DNA of 64,000 nt from Peptococcaceae bacterium BICA1-7 (lineage in GTDB: Bacteria; Bacillota; Desulfotomaculia; Desulfotomaculales; Desulfocucumaceae): assembly GCA_000802095.1 (NCBI GenBank), contig JUEB01000026.1:620001-684000 (forward strand), in the 5' to 3' direction. This document shows, one piece after another, positions 51,537 to 59,792 of the stretch. The stretch's first letter is position 1. Every line of letters begins with the position of its first letter. The notes under the pieces were generated by a model. It saw only the letters and a list, made by a program, of their open reading frames with translations, made no database searches and was not told where the DNA came from. The position numbers were made by a program, and so were the translations under genes.

Positions 51537-52796
51537 ATGCGTTTTCTGCATACCTCTGACTGGCACCTGGGGCGGACCCTTGAGGGGAGAAGCAGGCAGG
51601 CGGAGCAGGAGGAGTTTATAGATGAGATATGCCGCCTGGCCGATGAGGAAAAAATTGACTCGGTGCTGCTGGCCGGAGATATTTTTGACTCCTTTAACCC
51701 TCCGGCATCAGCTGAAGAGCTTTTTTATGACGGGCTGGACAGGCTTTCAGGGGGAGGTAAAAGGGCTGTTATAGTGATTGCAGGCAACCACGACAGCCCT
51801 GAACGTCTGGCAGCCTCCTCTCCCCTGGCCGCCCGGCAGGGAATAGTTCTTTTGGGGCTGCCTGAAGACAGCCCTCCTATTATGCCCTCCCCTGATAGCC
51901 GCCAGGCCGGCGTCCTGGCCGGGGGTCCTTCCTGGCTGGAGCTGGCCGCTCCCGGCTGTGAGCATACCGCCATTATACTGGCCCTTCCCTATCCCTCGGA
52001 ATCCAGGCTAAAAGAACTTCTACACGGCACACTGGATGATCAGGCCGGTGTCCAGAGGGCTTACACCTCAAAGATTGGAAGACTTTTTGCCGGGCTGGCC
52101 CAAAACTACCGCCCGGACACCGCCAACCTGGCCATAAGTCATATTTACGCCCAGGGGGGTCTGACCTCGGACTCGGAGCGCCCTATTTTTTCAATAGGCG
52201 GAGCCAGCAGCGTGCTTCCTGAAGATCTTCCCCCGGGCGCCCAGTATGTAGCCCTGGGTCACCTGCACAGGCCCCAGTCGGTAAGGGGAGGAGGGGTCCC
52301 CTGCCGCTATTCCGGTTCTCCCCTGGCCTACAGCTTTTCCGAGGCCGGACAGGCCAAGTCGGTGGTAGTGGCCGACATTCTTCCGGGCCAGCCGGCGGAG
52401 CAAAAAGAAATACACCTCTCCGGGGGCTGCCCTCTGGTCCGCTGGAAGGCCGGCCAGGGCCTGGACCAGGTATACGCCTGGCTTGGGGAAGGACGTGACC
52501 CCCGGGCCTGGATTGACCTGGAGGTGACCGTGGGCTCCCCCCTTACCCTCCAGGAGGTGCACCAGCTGCGCAGGGCCTGCAGCCGCTTTATTGATATTAG
52601 GGCCTTATACCCCCAACTGGAGCCTGAGGAAGCTGTTCACTCCAGAGCAGGCCTTCCGATTGACCAGCTGTTTGCCTTATTCTATCAAAGAAAATATGGG
52701 GTCAGCCCCGATGTTCAGACTGTTTCCCTCTTTCTGGACATTCTGGAGGGCAGGGATGAGGAGCGGACGGAGATTAAAGGGGGTGACCGCCTGTGA
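51537..52796 (+). CDS. sbcD: Exonuclease SbcCD subunit D (Mre11-like nuclease)
   Basis: 419 aa. Metallophosphoesterase motifs: LHTSDWHLGRTL, VLLAGDIFDS, VIAGNHDSPE, ISHIYAQ, YVALGHLHRPQ. The C-terminal capping domain (VTVGSPLTLQEVHQLRRACS) is present. With SbcC it forms the Mre11-Rad50-like complex that cleaves DNA hairpins and ends. ATG 51537 has CTGGAGG 7 nt upstream. It overlaps sbcC by 4 bp. Confidence 0.96.
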   Translation: MRFLHTSDWHLGRTLEGRSRQAEQEEFIDEICRLADEEKIDSVLLAGDIFDSFNPPASAEELFYDGLDRLSGGGKRAVIVIAGNHDSPERLAASSPLAARQGIVLLGLPEDSPPIMPSPDSRQAGVLAGGPSWLELAAPGCEHTAIILALPYPSESRLKELLHGTLDDQAGVQRAYTSKIGRLFAGLAQNYRPDTANLAISHIYAQGGLTSDSERPIFSIGGASSVLPEDLPPGAQYVALGHLHRPQSVRGGGVPCRYSGSPLAYSFSEAGQAKSVVVADILPGQPAEQKEIHLSGGCPLVRWKAGQGLDQVYAWLGEGRDPRAWIDLEVTVGSPLTLQEVHQLRRACSRFIDIRALYPQLEPEEAVHSRAGLPIDQLFALFYQRKYGVSPDVQTVSLFLDILEGRDEERTEIKGGDRL

Positions 52797-55700
52797 GGCC
52801 AATAAGTCTTAAGCTGGCAGGCCTGCAAAGCTTCCGTGAGCCCCAGGTGGTAGACTTTGAAAAGCTCTGCCAGGCCGGCCTCTTTGGCATCTTCGGTCCC
52901 ACCGGAAGCGGCAAGTCAACGGTGCTGGACGCCATTACCCTGGCCCTGTACGATAAGGTGGAGCGCGCCCCCCACGGAAAGCAGGGCATTATAAACCACG
53001 CCGAGGACCGCATTCTGGTAGAGTTCACCTTCGAGATAAACCATCCCGAAGGAAGAAGGCGCTACCGGGTGGAGCGCCTTTACCGCCGCAGCGGCGAAAA
53101 CACTGTAAACAGCAAGAGTGCAAGGCTGATAGAGATTGCTGACGGTGGTGAAAAGCCTCTGGCGTCGGAGAAAAAAAGGGTCGATGAAGAGATTGAGGCC
53201 CTGCTGGGGCTCACCGCAGATGATTTTACCCGGGCGGTGGTGCTTCCCCAGGGCAAATTCGATGAATTTCTGAAGAAAATAAAGCCCTTAGAGAGACGCC
53301 GTATGCTGGAGCGCCTTTTCGGGCTTACTGAATATGGCGACCGGCTCAGGCAAAAGGTGGACTCCCGGCTGGGCAGCGCCGTAAACCTTCTGGCCTCCCT
53401 CCAGGGAGAGCTGGACGGGCTGGGAGACGCCTCGGACCAGGCCCTGGAGACCTCACGAAAAAAGCTGGAGGAATTGGCCCTGCTGGCTGACACCGCCAGC
53501 GCGCTCATGCGGCAGGCGGAACAAGATAGCAGGGAAATGGAGCAGATCTGGAGCTGGCAGGAGGATAAGGAAAAAGTGGACCGCTTACTGCAAAATCTCC
53601 AGGAGCGGGAACCGGAAATTGAGGCCCTGAGGGTAAAGCTGGATGCCGCCCAGCGGGCCGGGAAATTGCTGCCCTACCTGCGGGAGACTGATGAGGCCGA
53701 AAAGAGCTATGTAGATGCCAGGTTAAATCATACCGGAATTACTGAAAGACTTGGCCTGGCAGCCCAGGCGGCCGAAGCCGCCGAGAGCGCCTATAATGCC
53801 GCACGCCTGCAAAGGCAGTCCGAAGAGCCCGGGCTGCTTGAAAAGAAAGCCTGGCTGGCCAGGGCACTGGAGCTTGAAAAGCAGGCCGGGGAGCTAAAAG
53901 ATGAGGTGTCCCGGGCTGCCGGGGATTTGATTGTACTGGAAGGTGATAAAGAAAACAGTGCAGCCTCCCTATTGAAGCTCCAGTCCAATAGAATTGGCCT
54001 TGAACAGGATATTTTGAGGCTGAAGGGAGAAATAGAACGGTCCCGGGTAGACCCGGCCAGGAGAAAAAGGGCTCACCTCTCCCTTCTGGCCCTGCAGAAA
54101 TGGCAGGGCGCAGATAAGGAAAGGCAGCTTGCCAGCTCCGGCCGGCAGATAAAGGAAGAACTTTTAGCTCAAAAAAGAATAGAGCTGGCCGGAGCCCAGG
54201 CCGCCCTGCAGAAAGATCTTGCTGTTATGGAAGAGGAACAGGCCCGGGAAAGGCGGCAAATGGAAATCTGCCCCACAGACGGGGCCACCCTGCAGAGGTC
54301 TTTAAGGGAACTGGACAGCCTGCGCTTTCAGACCGTCGCCATAGCCACCCTGCATAAGGCCATAGAGGAGGCCTCTGCCCTTTCAATAAACAGAAACGAC
54401 CTTTTTGAAGCTGCCCGGGAGGCTGCCTCCAGGACCGGGGAGTCTCTTGCAGAGGCGGTAAAATTACGCGCTGAGGCCCGGGAAATGGTTCAGGCCCTGG
54501 AGGAAAGGATTGACGGCCAGCGCCTCCGGAATATGGCCTTCCATCTGGCCAGGTCACTGGAATCCGGGGCTGCCTGCCCGGTATGCGGTTCAAAGGACCA
54601 CCCGGCCCCTGCGGCCACAGGAGGAGCGGAAGATCTGCATGTATTGGAGAAAGATCTCGGCAATGCCCTGGCCGGGGCTGAAAAGACCCAGCAGGTACTG
54701 GAAAGAATACAGCGGGAGGAATCTGCCGGGACCGAAAAGCTAAACTCTGCCCGTTCGTCAGCCCGGGAGGCCCTGGACCGCCTGGATACACTAAAGGCTG
54801 AAATGGACTCCGCCCGGGGAAAACTACCCGCCGAGCTTATAGGCCTCCCCCCGGAAGATCTGGCCAGAGAGCTGGCCAACCGTGAGTCTGATCTAATCAA
54901 CCTCCGCCGGGGACTTGAGGAATGGCAAAAAAAGCTGCAGGAAATACGCCTGTCCATAAAGGCCTCTGAAAGCGCCTGCAACAGCGCAGAAGTGGCCCTG
55001 GCCGGCGCCCGCAGCGCCTGTCTGGGAGCAGAGTCGGCCTGGCGTGAGGCCTGTGACAGAGAGCAGTCCGCAGGGGCCGGGGCAGGCAAATACCTTGCTG
55101 ACCTGAACAGCGCCCGGAGAGATTTACCGGTCGACATGATCGAGGAGGAGCAGAGACAGATTGACCTTCTTGACGGCCAGCGTTCCGGTCTGGAAAAAGA
55201 GCTGGCCAGTCTGGAGGAAAGGGTTCTTAAGGCCGGCCTGGAGGCAGACACTCTGACCGCCCGGGACAGTGACCTGTCTGTCCGTATATATAAAAAACAG
55301 TCCGACCTCACCTCCCTGCAGGTACAGCTGCAGCAAAAGGAAGGCGAGATTATAGCAATTACCGGGGGACAGCCCGCCGGGGACCTGCTGGTGAGAGCAG
55401 AGTCCAGCTTAAGAGAGCTTCTGGTATCCGAAGAGCAGGCCATAGAGAAAAAGAAAGCTGCCTCCGAAGCTAAAGGACTGCTGGAACAGGCCCTGGCCGC
55501 CGCCGACAACGCCTTAAGCACTGCCCAAAAAAGGCTCGATACCGGGCTGTCCCGGCTGAATGAAAGCCTGGACAAACTGCGCTTTGTCACCCGCCGGGAG
55601 GCCGGTGAGGCTATTCTTGGCGATCACGAGCAACTGGGAATGAGGCATTGCGTGGAGGACCACCTCAGGGAAGGTGCCCGGCTGGCAGGAATAAGCCGAA

Positions 55701-56410
55701 GCCTGGAGGAAAAGCTGGCCGGAAGAAATACGACTCCAGAGGAATGGCAGAGTTGCCGGGAAAGGCTGGATATCGCCCGCCAGGAGCAGGATAAAGCCCT
55801 GACCGCCAGGGGGGCGGCGGCGGCAGAGTATGATAAGCTTATCGGGAATAACTCCCGGTGGCGTGATTTAAACCTCCGGGCCGCTGAGGAAGGTAGTCTT
55901 AAGGAAAGGCTGGGTATATTAAGAGACCTGCTGCGGGGGAACGCCTTTGTAGATTTTTTGGCCGAGGAGCAGCTCATGAGGGTGGCCGGCGACGCATCGG
56001 CCCGCCTGGGGCAGCTCACCAAGCACCGCTACGCACTGGAAGTGGACTCCGAGGGGGGCTTCATCATCCGGGATGAGGCCAACGGAGGGGTAAGGCGGCC
56101 GGTCAGCACCCTTTCCGGAGGAGAGACCTTTGTTGCCTCCCTGGCCCTGGCCCTGGCGCTGTCGGCCCAGATACAGCTAAAAGGCCGCTACCCGCTGGAA
56201 TTTTTCTTCCTGGACGAGGGCTTCGGCACCCTGGACCCGGACCTTCTGGAAGTGGTGGTCTCCACCCTGGAGAGGCTGCGCCTTGAGCACCTAAACATTG
56301 GTATAATCAGCCATGTGCCTGATCTAAAAAACAGGCTTCCCAGAAGACTGGTGATTGAGCCTGCCGGAGCCTCGGGGACCGGCAGCAAACTAACGCTGGA
56401 GATGGCCTGA
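52793..56410 (+). CDS. sbcC: Exonuclease SbcCD subunit C (Rad50-like SMC ATPase)
   Basis: 1205 aa. N-terminal half of the ATPase: Walker A GIFGPTGSGKSTVLDAITLA. Long antiparallel coiled coils run from about 180 to 1010, with the zinc hook at about 593 (AACPVCGSKDHPAP, C-x2-C) at the apex. C-terminal half: signature VSTLSGGETFVASLALALAL and Walker B FFLDEGFGTLDPDLLEV. GTG start overlapping the sbcD stop (GTGA), so coupled. It tethers DNA ends for SbcD. The coding strand gives long open shadows on the minus strand because of its biased codon use. Confidence 0.97.
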   Translation: MRPISLKLAGLQSFREPQVVDFEKLCQAGLFGIFGPTGSGKSTVLDAITLALYDKVERAPHGKQGIINHAEDRILVEFTFEINHPEGRRRYRVERLYRRSGENTVNSKSARLIEIADGGEKPLASEKKRVDEEIEALLGLTADDFTRAVVLPQGKFDEFLKKIKPLERRRMLERLFGLTEYGDRLRQKVDSRLGSAVNLLASLQGELDGLGDASDQALETSRKKLEELALLADTASALMRQAEQDSREMEQIWSWQEDKEKVDRLLQNLQEREPEIEALRVKLDAAQRAGKLLPYLRETDEAEKSYVDARLNHTGITERLGLAAQAAEAAESAYNAARLQRQSEEPGLLEKKAWLARALELEKQAGELKDEVSRAAGDLIVLEGDKENSAASLLKLQSNRIGLEQDILRLKGEIERSRVDPARRKRAHLSLLALQKWQGADKERQLASSGRQIKEELLAQKRIELAGAQAALQKDLAVMEEEQARERRQMEICPTDGATLQRSLRELDSLRFQTVAIATLHKAIEEASALSINRNDLFEAAREAASRTGESLAEAVKLRAEAREMVQALEERIDGQRLRNMAFHLARSLESGAACPVCGSKDHPAPAATGGAEDLHVLEKDLGNALAGAEKTQQVLERIQREESAGTEKLNSARSSAREALDRLDTLKAEMDSARGKLPAELIGLPPEDLARELANRESDLINLRRGLEEWQKKLQEIRLSIKASESACNSAEVALAGARSACLGAESAWREACDREQSAGAGAGKYLADLNSARRDLPVDMIEEEQRQIDLLDGQRSGLEKELASLEERVLKAGLEADTLTARDSDLSVRIYKKQSDLTSLQVQLQQKEGEIIAITGGQPAGDLLVRAESSLRELLVSEEQAIEKKKAASEAKGLLEQALAAADNALSTAQKRLDTGLSRLNESLDKLRFVTRREAGEAILGDHEQLGMRHCVEDHLREGARLAGISRSLEEKLAGRNTTPEEWQSCRERLDIARQEQDKALTARGAAAAEYDKLIGNNSRWRDLNLRAAEEGSLKERLGILRDLLRGNAFVDFLAEEQLMRVAGDASARLGQLTKHRYALEVDSEGGFIIRDEANGGVRRPVSTLSGGETFVASLALALALSAQIQLKGRYPLEFFFLDEGFGTLDPDLLEVVVSTLERLRLEHLNIGIISHVPDLKNRLPRRLVIEPAGASGTGSKLTLEMA

Positions 56411-56435
56411 GCCCCCTGCCGGCTGCTGGACTCAT

Positions 56436-57452
56436 CTACTTAACTTTTGCATTGGATATCCTGTTGGCAATTAAAAGGCTTAGAGGTATACCTATCTGTA
56501 TTGGGATGGCATAAAGAGGGTAAATTTTAAAGACAAATAAAAATTTTTCCACACTATTGTCAAGTCCTGAATTTGACAAGCCTATGATAAGTACTGATAT
56601 CGGCAGCACAATCTTTTGATAGTCCAGATTGAAGGCCTCCCCCAGCTGGCTGGACACAATATAATGAAGGACCGCCAGCTTGAAGAATGTGGTCTGCACC
56701 CAAACCACCACAGTAACAGCCTCCATCATATAGCCTGAGGGTATAGATTTAATTACCACAAAGGTGGGGGAATAGATGTTTTTAATATGCCCCGGGGGCA
56801 GCACAAGCACGATTAACAGAATAATCAAAAATATCAGGGTGCCGCCGAGCAGTACCCCGCCAACCAGGGCTTTACGCCGGTTTTGTACCATTTTCAATAT
56901 TGGCAGAAAAACCACCAGCTCAAAGAAAGGAAAAGAGATAATGGGTATTGCGTCTTTTATTATAACCCCCGGGCTGTGGTTTAAAATCGGCTGCAAATGC
57001 TGAAAATCCATTTCAGAGGCAGACATAATAATTAGTAATACACCTACAACAAAAGAAACAGTCAGGAATAATCCGGCTAAACGGAAGATAGTTTCTATTC
57101 CCAAAAAAACCGCATAGGCCGCTATAAGAACCATGACAATGTTGATTACCATTCCTGGAGTGTCGGGCAAGGCGCTTTGGGTAAGTATATCGGATATGTT
57201 GCCGGTCACCAGGGATGCCAGGTGTAATGAGTAAATGCTCAGAATGATCCTTGCCAGGGGGTGATGACCTTGCACTTTACACAGACTCAGAAAAAAAGCG
57301 TATCCCACTCCACTGGCTACTCCTATAATACCGGCCACCCACATATCCTGCTCGCTGTAACCTAAAACAGGAATTATTATAACTGAAGTTCCCAGCAAGA
57401 AAACCGCCACCGCCAGAGCAAACTCAAAAGTGCTTATTTTATAGGTATTCAT
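56436..57452 (-). CDS. GerAB/YndE-type spore germination permease, orphan
   Basis: 338 aa, ten membrane helices, APC-like fold. It starts with YKISTFEFALAVAVFLLGTS (germinant-receptor B-subunit N-terminus) and contains GYSEQDMWVAGIIGVASGVG, FPFFELVVFLPILKMV and VVVWVQTTFFKLAVLHYIVS. GerAB subunits sense amino acids and similar germinants in the spore inner membrane together with GerAA and GerAC. Neither partner is adjacent: the gene is flanked by sbcC (tail to tail, 25 bp) and, divergently, by the tryptophanase promoter. It is slightly short for the family (usual 360-370). Confidence 0.9.
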   Translation of the reverse strand: MNTYKISTFEFALAVAVFLLGTSVIIIPVLGYSEQDMWVAGIIGVASGVGYAFFLSLCKVQGHHPLARIILSIYSLHLASLVTGNISDILTQSALPDTPGMVINIVMVLIAAYAVFLGIETIFRLAGLFLTVSFVVGVLLIIMSASEMDFQHLQPILNHSPGVIIKDAIPIISFPFFELVVFLPILKMVQNRRKALVGGVLLGGTLIFLIILLIVLVLPPGHIKNIYSPTFVVIKSIPSGYMMEAVTVVVWVQTTFFKLAVLHYIVSSQLGEAFNLDYQKIVLPISVLIIGLSNSGLDNSVEKFLFVFKIYPLYAIPIQIGIPLSLLIANRISNAKVK

Positions 57453-57555
57453 TTATTGCACCCCGATTATAACTTGTGTAACGCCTTACTATTTTGCCAA
57501 ATATTTTCTTTGTTATGATAACCCCAGTGCCGCCGCAACGCCCCTGCTCCGTATA

Positions 57556-57585
57556 TTGACACAGTGCCTGTCCCTACGCTATAAT
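57556..57585 (+). promoter_or_regulatory. Promoter of the tryptophanase-HutP unit
   Basis: -35 TTGACA (57556-57561) and -10 TATAAT (57580-57585), both exact consensus, 18-bp spacing. Transcription should start near 57592, about 100 nt before the tryptophanase ATG. Confidence 0.75.
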
Positions 57586-57593
57586 TGTTTTTG

Positions 57594-57660
57594 GAGCCTA
57601 TAGAAAATTAGGTATTTAGGAGGCTGCGCCATATTTTTGTGCGCGCCTCCTTTTTATTTT
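57594..57660 (+). promoter_or_regulatory. Transcription attenuator: spaced NAG triplets followed by an intrinsic terminator
   Basis: UAG triplets at 57601, 57609 and 57617 have an exact 8-nt period, with GAG at 57594 seven nt before the first. The third UAG leads directly into the stem GGAGGC-U-GCGC (57619-57629), which pairs with GCGCGCCTCC (57641-57650) and is followed by TTTTTATTTT. AGCCT at 57595-57599 can alternatively pair with AGGCT at 57621-57625, disrupting the stem. No plus-strand gene ends upstream, so this terminator can only act on the tryptophanase transcript. HutP of B. subtilis binds NAG triplets to prevent such termination. Confidence 0.7.
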
Positions 57661-57692
57661 GCCCAAAAATAATATAACAGGGGGTAGATCAA

Positions 57693-59075
57693 ATGCGGCC
57701 CAGGGATACATATGCGGAGCCCTATAAGATAAAAATGGTGGAGCCCATCCGGCTCATCAGCCCCGGGGAGAGGAAGCAGGCTATTACTGAAGCGGGCTAC
57801 AATGTTTTTAATCTTAAATCCGAGGATGTGTATATAGACCTTCTTACCGACAGCGGAACCTCGGCTATGAGCGAATACCAGTGGGCCGGTATTATGTCCG
57901 GGGATGAGTCCTATGCCGGCAGCAAAAACTTCTACCACCTGCAACAGGTAATTGAGGATATTACCGGCTGTAAATTTGTTGTTCCCACCCACCAGGGCAG
58001 GGCGGCCGAACATATACTGATGAGGGTGCTGGTAAAGCCCGGGGACCGCATCCCCGGCAATATGCACTTCGACACCACCGAGGGTCACATACGTCTAAGC
58101 GGTGCTGAGCCGGTCAACTGCCTTACCGACCAGGGCTACATCCCCGGTGAAAAACTGCCCTTTAAGGGTAATATTGACATAAATAAGCTGGAAAAAGAAT
58201 TGCTTGCCCACGGCCGAGAAAAAATACCCTTTATACTAATCACTGCCACCTGCAATAACAACGGGGGCCAGCCGGTTTCCCTGGAAAACTTTAAGGCGGT
58301 GCGCCGTCTGGCTGACAGATTCGGAGTGCCGGTTTTCCTTGACGCGGCCAGATTTGCCGAAAACGCCTATTTTATCCAGCAGAGAGAGCCAGGCTACCGG
58401 AATAAAACACTTAAGGAAATAGTCGGGGAGATGTTCTCCTGCGCCGACGGTTGCACAATGAGCGCCAAAAAGGATGCCCTGGTGAACATAGGAGGTTTTC
58501 TGGCGCTTAAGAGCGAAGAGCTATACCAGCAGGCAGTGGAGTGGCAAATTCCCTTTGAGGGCTTCCGTACATACGGCGGCCTGGCCGGCAGGGATATAGA
58601 GGCCATGGCCCGGGGGCTGGAAGAGGTTCTCGACGAACAGTATCTGGAGAACCGCATCGGCCAGGTGCAATGCCTGGGTGAAAAACTTATTGGCGCCGGT
58701 ATTCCCATTGTGCAGCCGCCGGGCGGCCACGGCATATATATTGACGCCGGGAGCCTTTTGGGACACCTTCCCCATAGCCAGTTCCCCGCCCAGGCCCTGG
58801 TTGTGGAGCTCTATCTGGAGGGAGGCATCCGCTCGGTGGAACTGGGGGCCTGCGCCTTTGGACATCGTGACGGAACCACAGGGGAAATGATTTATCCGGC
58901 GCTGGAGCTGGTGCGGCTGACTATACCCAGGCGTGTATACACTGACCGTCACATGGACTTTGTGGCCAGGGCGGCTGAGGCGGTGGCGGACAGGAAAAAC
59001 AGCATCCGGGGGCTGCAGCTTGTTTATGAGGCCCCTGTGCTGAGGCACTTTACCGCCCGCTTTGCCAGGCTGTAA
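57693..59075 (+). CDS. tnaA: Tryptophanase (beta-eliminating lyase)
   Basis: 460 aa PLP enzyme. The PLP lysine lies in CTMSAKKDALVNIGGFL (Lys260); PTHQGRAAEHIL, LDAARFAENAYFI and the C-terminal LTIPRRVYTDRHMDF are family motifs. Tryptophanase and tyrosine phenol-lyase are close. Here HFDTTEGH (Asp127), RSVELGA (no Arg where tyrosine phenol-lyase binds the phenol) and LRHFTARF (His452, as E. coli His463) favour tryptophanase. Reaction: L-tryptophan to indole, pyruvate and ammonia. ATG start with AGGGGGT upstream. Expression is probably attenuated by the leader hairpin; hutP follows. No tryptophan permease or TnaC-type leader peptide is seen. Confidence 0.9.
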   Translation: MRPRDTYAEPYKIKMVEPIRLISPGERKQAITEAGYNVFNLKSEDVYIDLLTDSGTSAMSEYQWAGIMSGDESYAGSKNFYHLQQVIEDITGCKFVVPTHQGRAAEHILMRVLVKPGDRIPGNMHFDTTEGHIRLSGAEPVNCLTDQGYIPGEKLPFKGNIDINKLEKELLAHGREKIPFILITATCNNNGGQPVSLENFKAVRRLADRFGVPVFLDAARFAENAYFIQQREPGYRNKTLKEIVGEMFSCADGCTMSAKKDALVNIGGFLALKSEELYQQAVEWQIPFEGFRTYGGLAGRDIEAMARGLEEVLDEQYLENRIGQVQCLGEKLIGAGIPIVQPPGGHGIYIDAGSLLGHLPHSQFPAQALVVELYLEGGIRSVELGACAFGHRDGTTGEMIYPALELVRLTIPRRVYTDRHMDFVARAAEAVADRKNSIRGLQLVYEAPVLRHFTARFARL

Positions 59076-59080
59076 GATGG

Positions 59081-59236
59081 CAGAATCCAGAATTCAGAAT
59101 TCAGAATTTTATGTCTGGCTCTGGGGGCAGGGCCAGGAAAAAAACCAGTTTCTGCAGTATTAGCGTACTAATCCATATTAGGAATGCTGAACCATTCTGG
59201 CTTCTGGCTTCTGGCTTCTGACTCCTGTATTCGACC
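59081..59236. repeat. TTCTGAA-type heptamer element B4 with inverted ends
   Basis: Left arm CAGAATCCAGAATTCAGAAT (from 59081) and right arm CATTCTGGCTTCTGGCTTCT (from 59193, to TATTCGACCG) in opposite orientation around an 85-bp centre. It separates tnaA from hutP. Confidence 0.7.
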
Positions 59237-59281
59237 GCATAGAATTTCAGATTAAGCGTATATAAAAGGAGACCGGCAATA

Positions 59282-59719
59282 ATGCAGACTAACCCCCTTG
59301 GCAAGATAGCCCTTAAGATGACCCTGGCTGACGACGACCAGGAAAACTCAGCCATAGCCGCCAGGGCCAGGGAGTGCGGCTACCGGGTGTGCACCGGAAA
59401 GGTGGGTTCAATGGACCTGCAGAATATAATAGGCACCATTGAAACAATGGCCCGTAAAAGCGGAGTGGTGGGCGACGGGGTGGTGGACCAGCATGCCCTT
59501 TATCACGCTGTTTACGAGTGCTGCTCCGGGTTTATGCGGGGAAACCTTATTCTGGGGGGCACCCTGCGAACTCTGGGCAGCCGCTTTGCCATCGTCCGGG
59601 GTAAGATTCCCGGAAAGGGTCAAAATGAATGGATCGCAGCTGCCATGTACGGTACTATCGGATCTCCCTCCAAGGGCTTCGAGCACGAGGCAGCGGGACT
59701 GGGTATAATCCATATATAA
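59282..59719 (+). CDS. hutP: HutP-family RNA-binding antiterminator
   Basis: 145 aa, full length and colinear with B. subtilis HutP. Shared blocks: YRVCTGKVGSMDLQNIIGTI, DQHALYHAVYECC, MRGNLILGGTLRTLGSRFAI, EWIAAAMYGTIGSPSKGFEH and GIIHI at the end. The positions known to hold the metal and L-histidine (His71, His75, Glu79, Arg86 here) are conserved. HutP hexamers bind NAG triplets in nascent mRNA and block terminator formation. ATG with AAAGGAG upstream. There are no hut genes around it; its only plausible target in view is the tnaA leader 1.7 kb upstream, in the same orientation. Confidence 0.93.
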   Translation: MQTNPLGKIALKMTLADDDQENSAIAARARECGYRVCTGKVGSMDLQNIIGTIETMARKSGVVGDGVVDQHALYHAVYECCSGFMRGNLILGGTLRTLGSRFAIVRGKIPGKGQNEWIAAAMYGTIGSPSKGFEHEAAGLGIIHI

Positions 59720-59727
59720 ACTGCAAG

Positions 59728-59759
59728 GCCCGCACAGCCTCATCAAAAGGCGGTGCGGC
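59728..59759 (+). terminator. Weak hairpin after hutP
   Basis: GCCCGCACAGCC (59728-59739) pairs imperfectly with GGCGGTGCGGC (59749-59759), followed by TTCTC. Possible terminator of the tnaA-hutP unit. Confidence 0.35.
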
Positions 59760-59792
59760 TTCTCGATACTATACCCCTCCGGTCAGACGGCC

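Noticed and set aside
54490-55590. 366-codon minus-strand open frame inside sbcC
   Set aside because: Antisense shadow of the GC-rich coiled-coil codons; Ser/Arg-rich, no ribosome binding site, no family resemblance.
57592-57620. TnaC-like leader peptide before tryptophanase
   Set aside because: The only short frame (TTG at 57591) encodes six codons without Trp and without a ribosome binding site, so E. coli-type ribosome stalling is unlikely.
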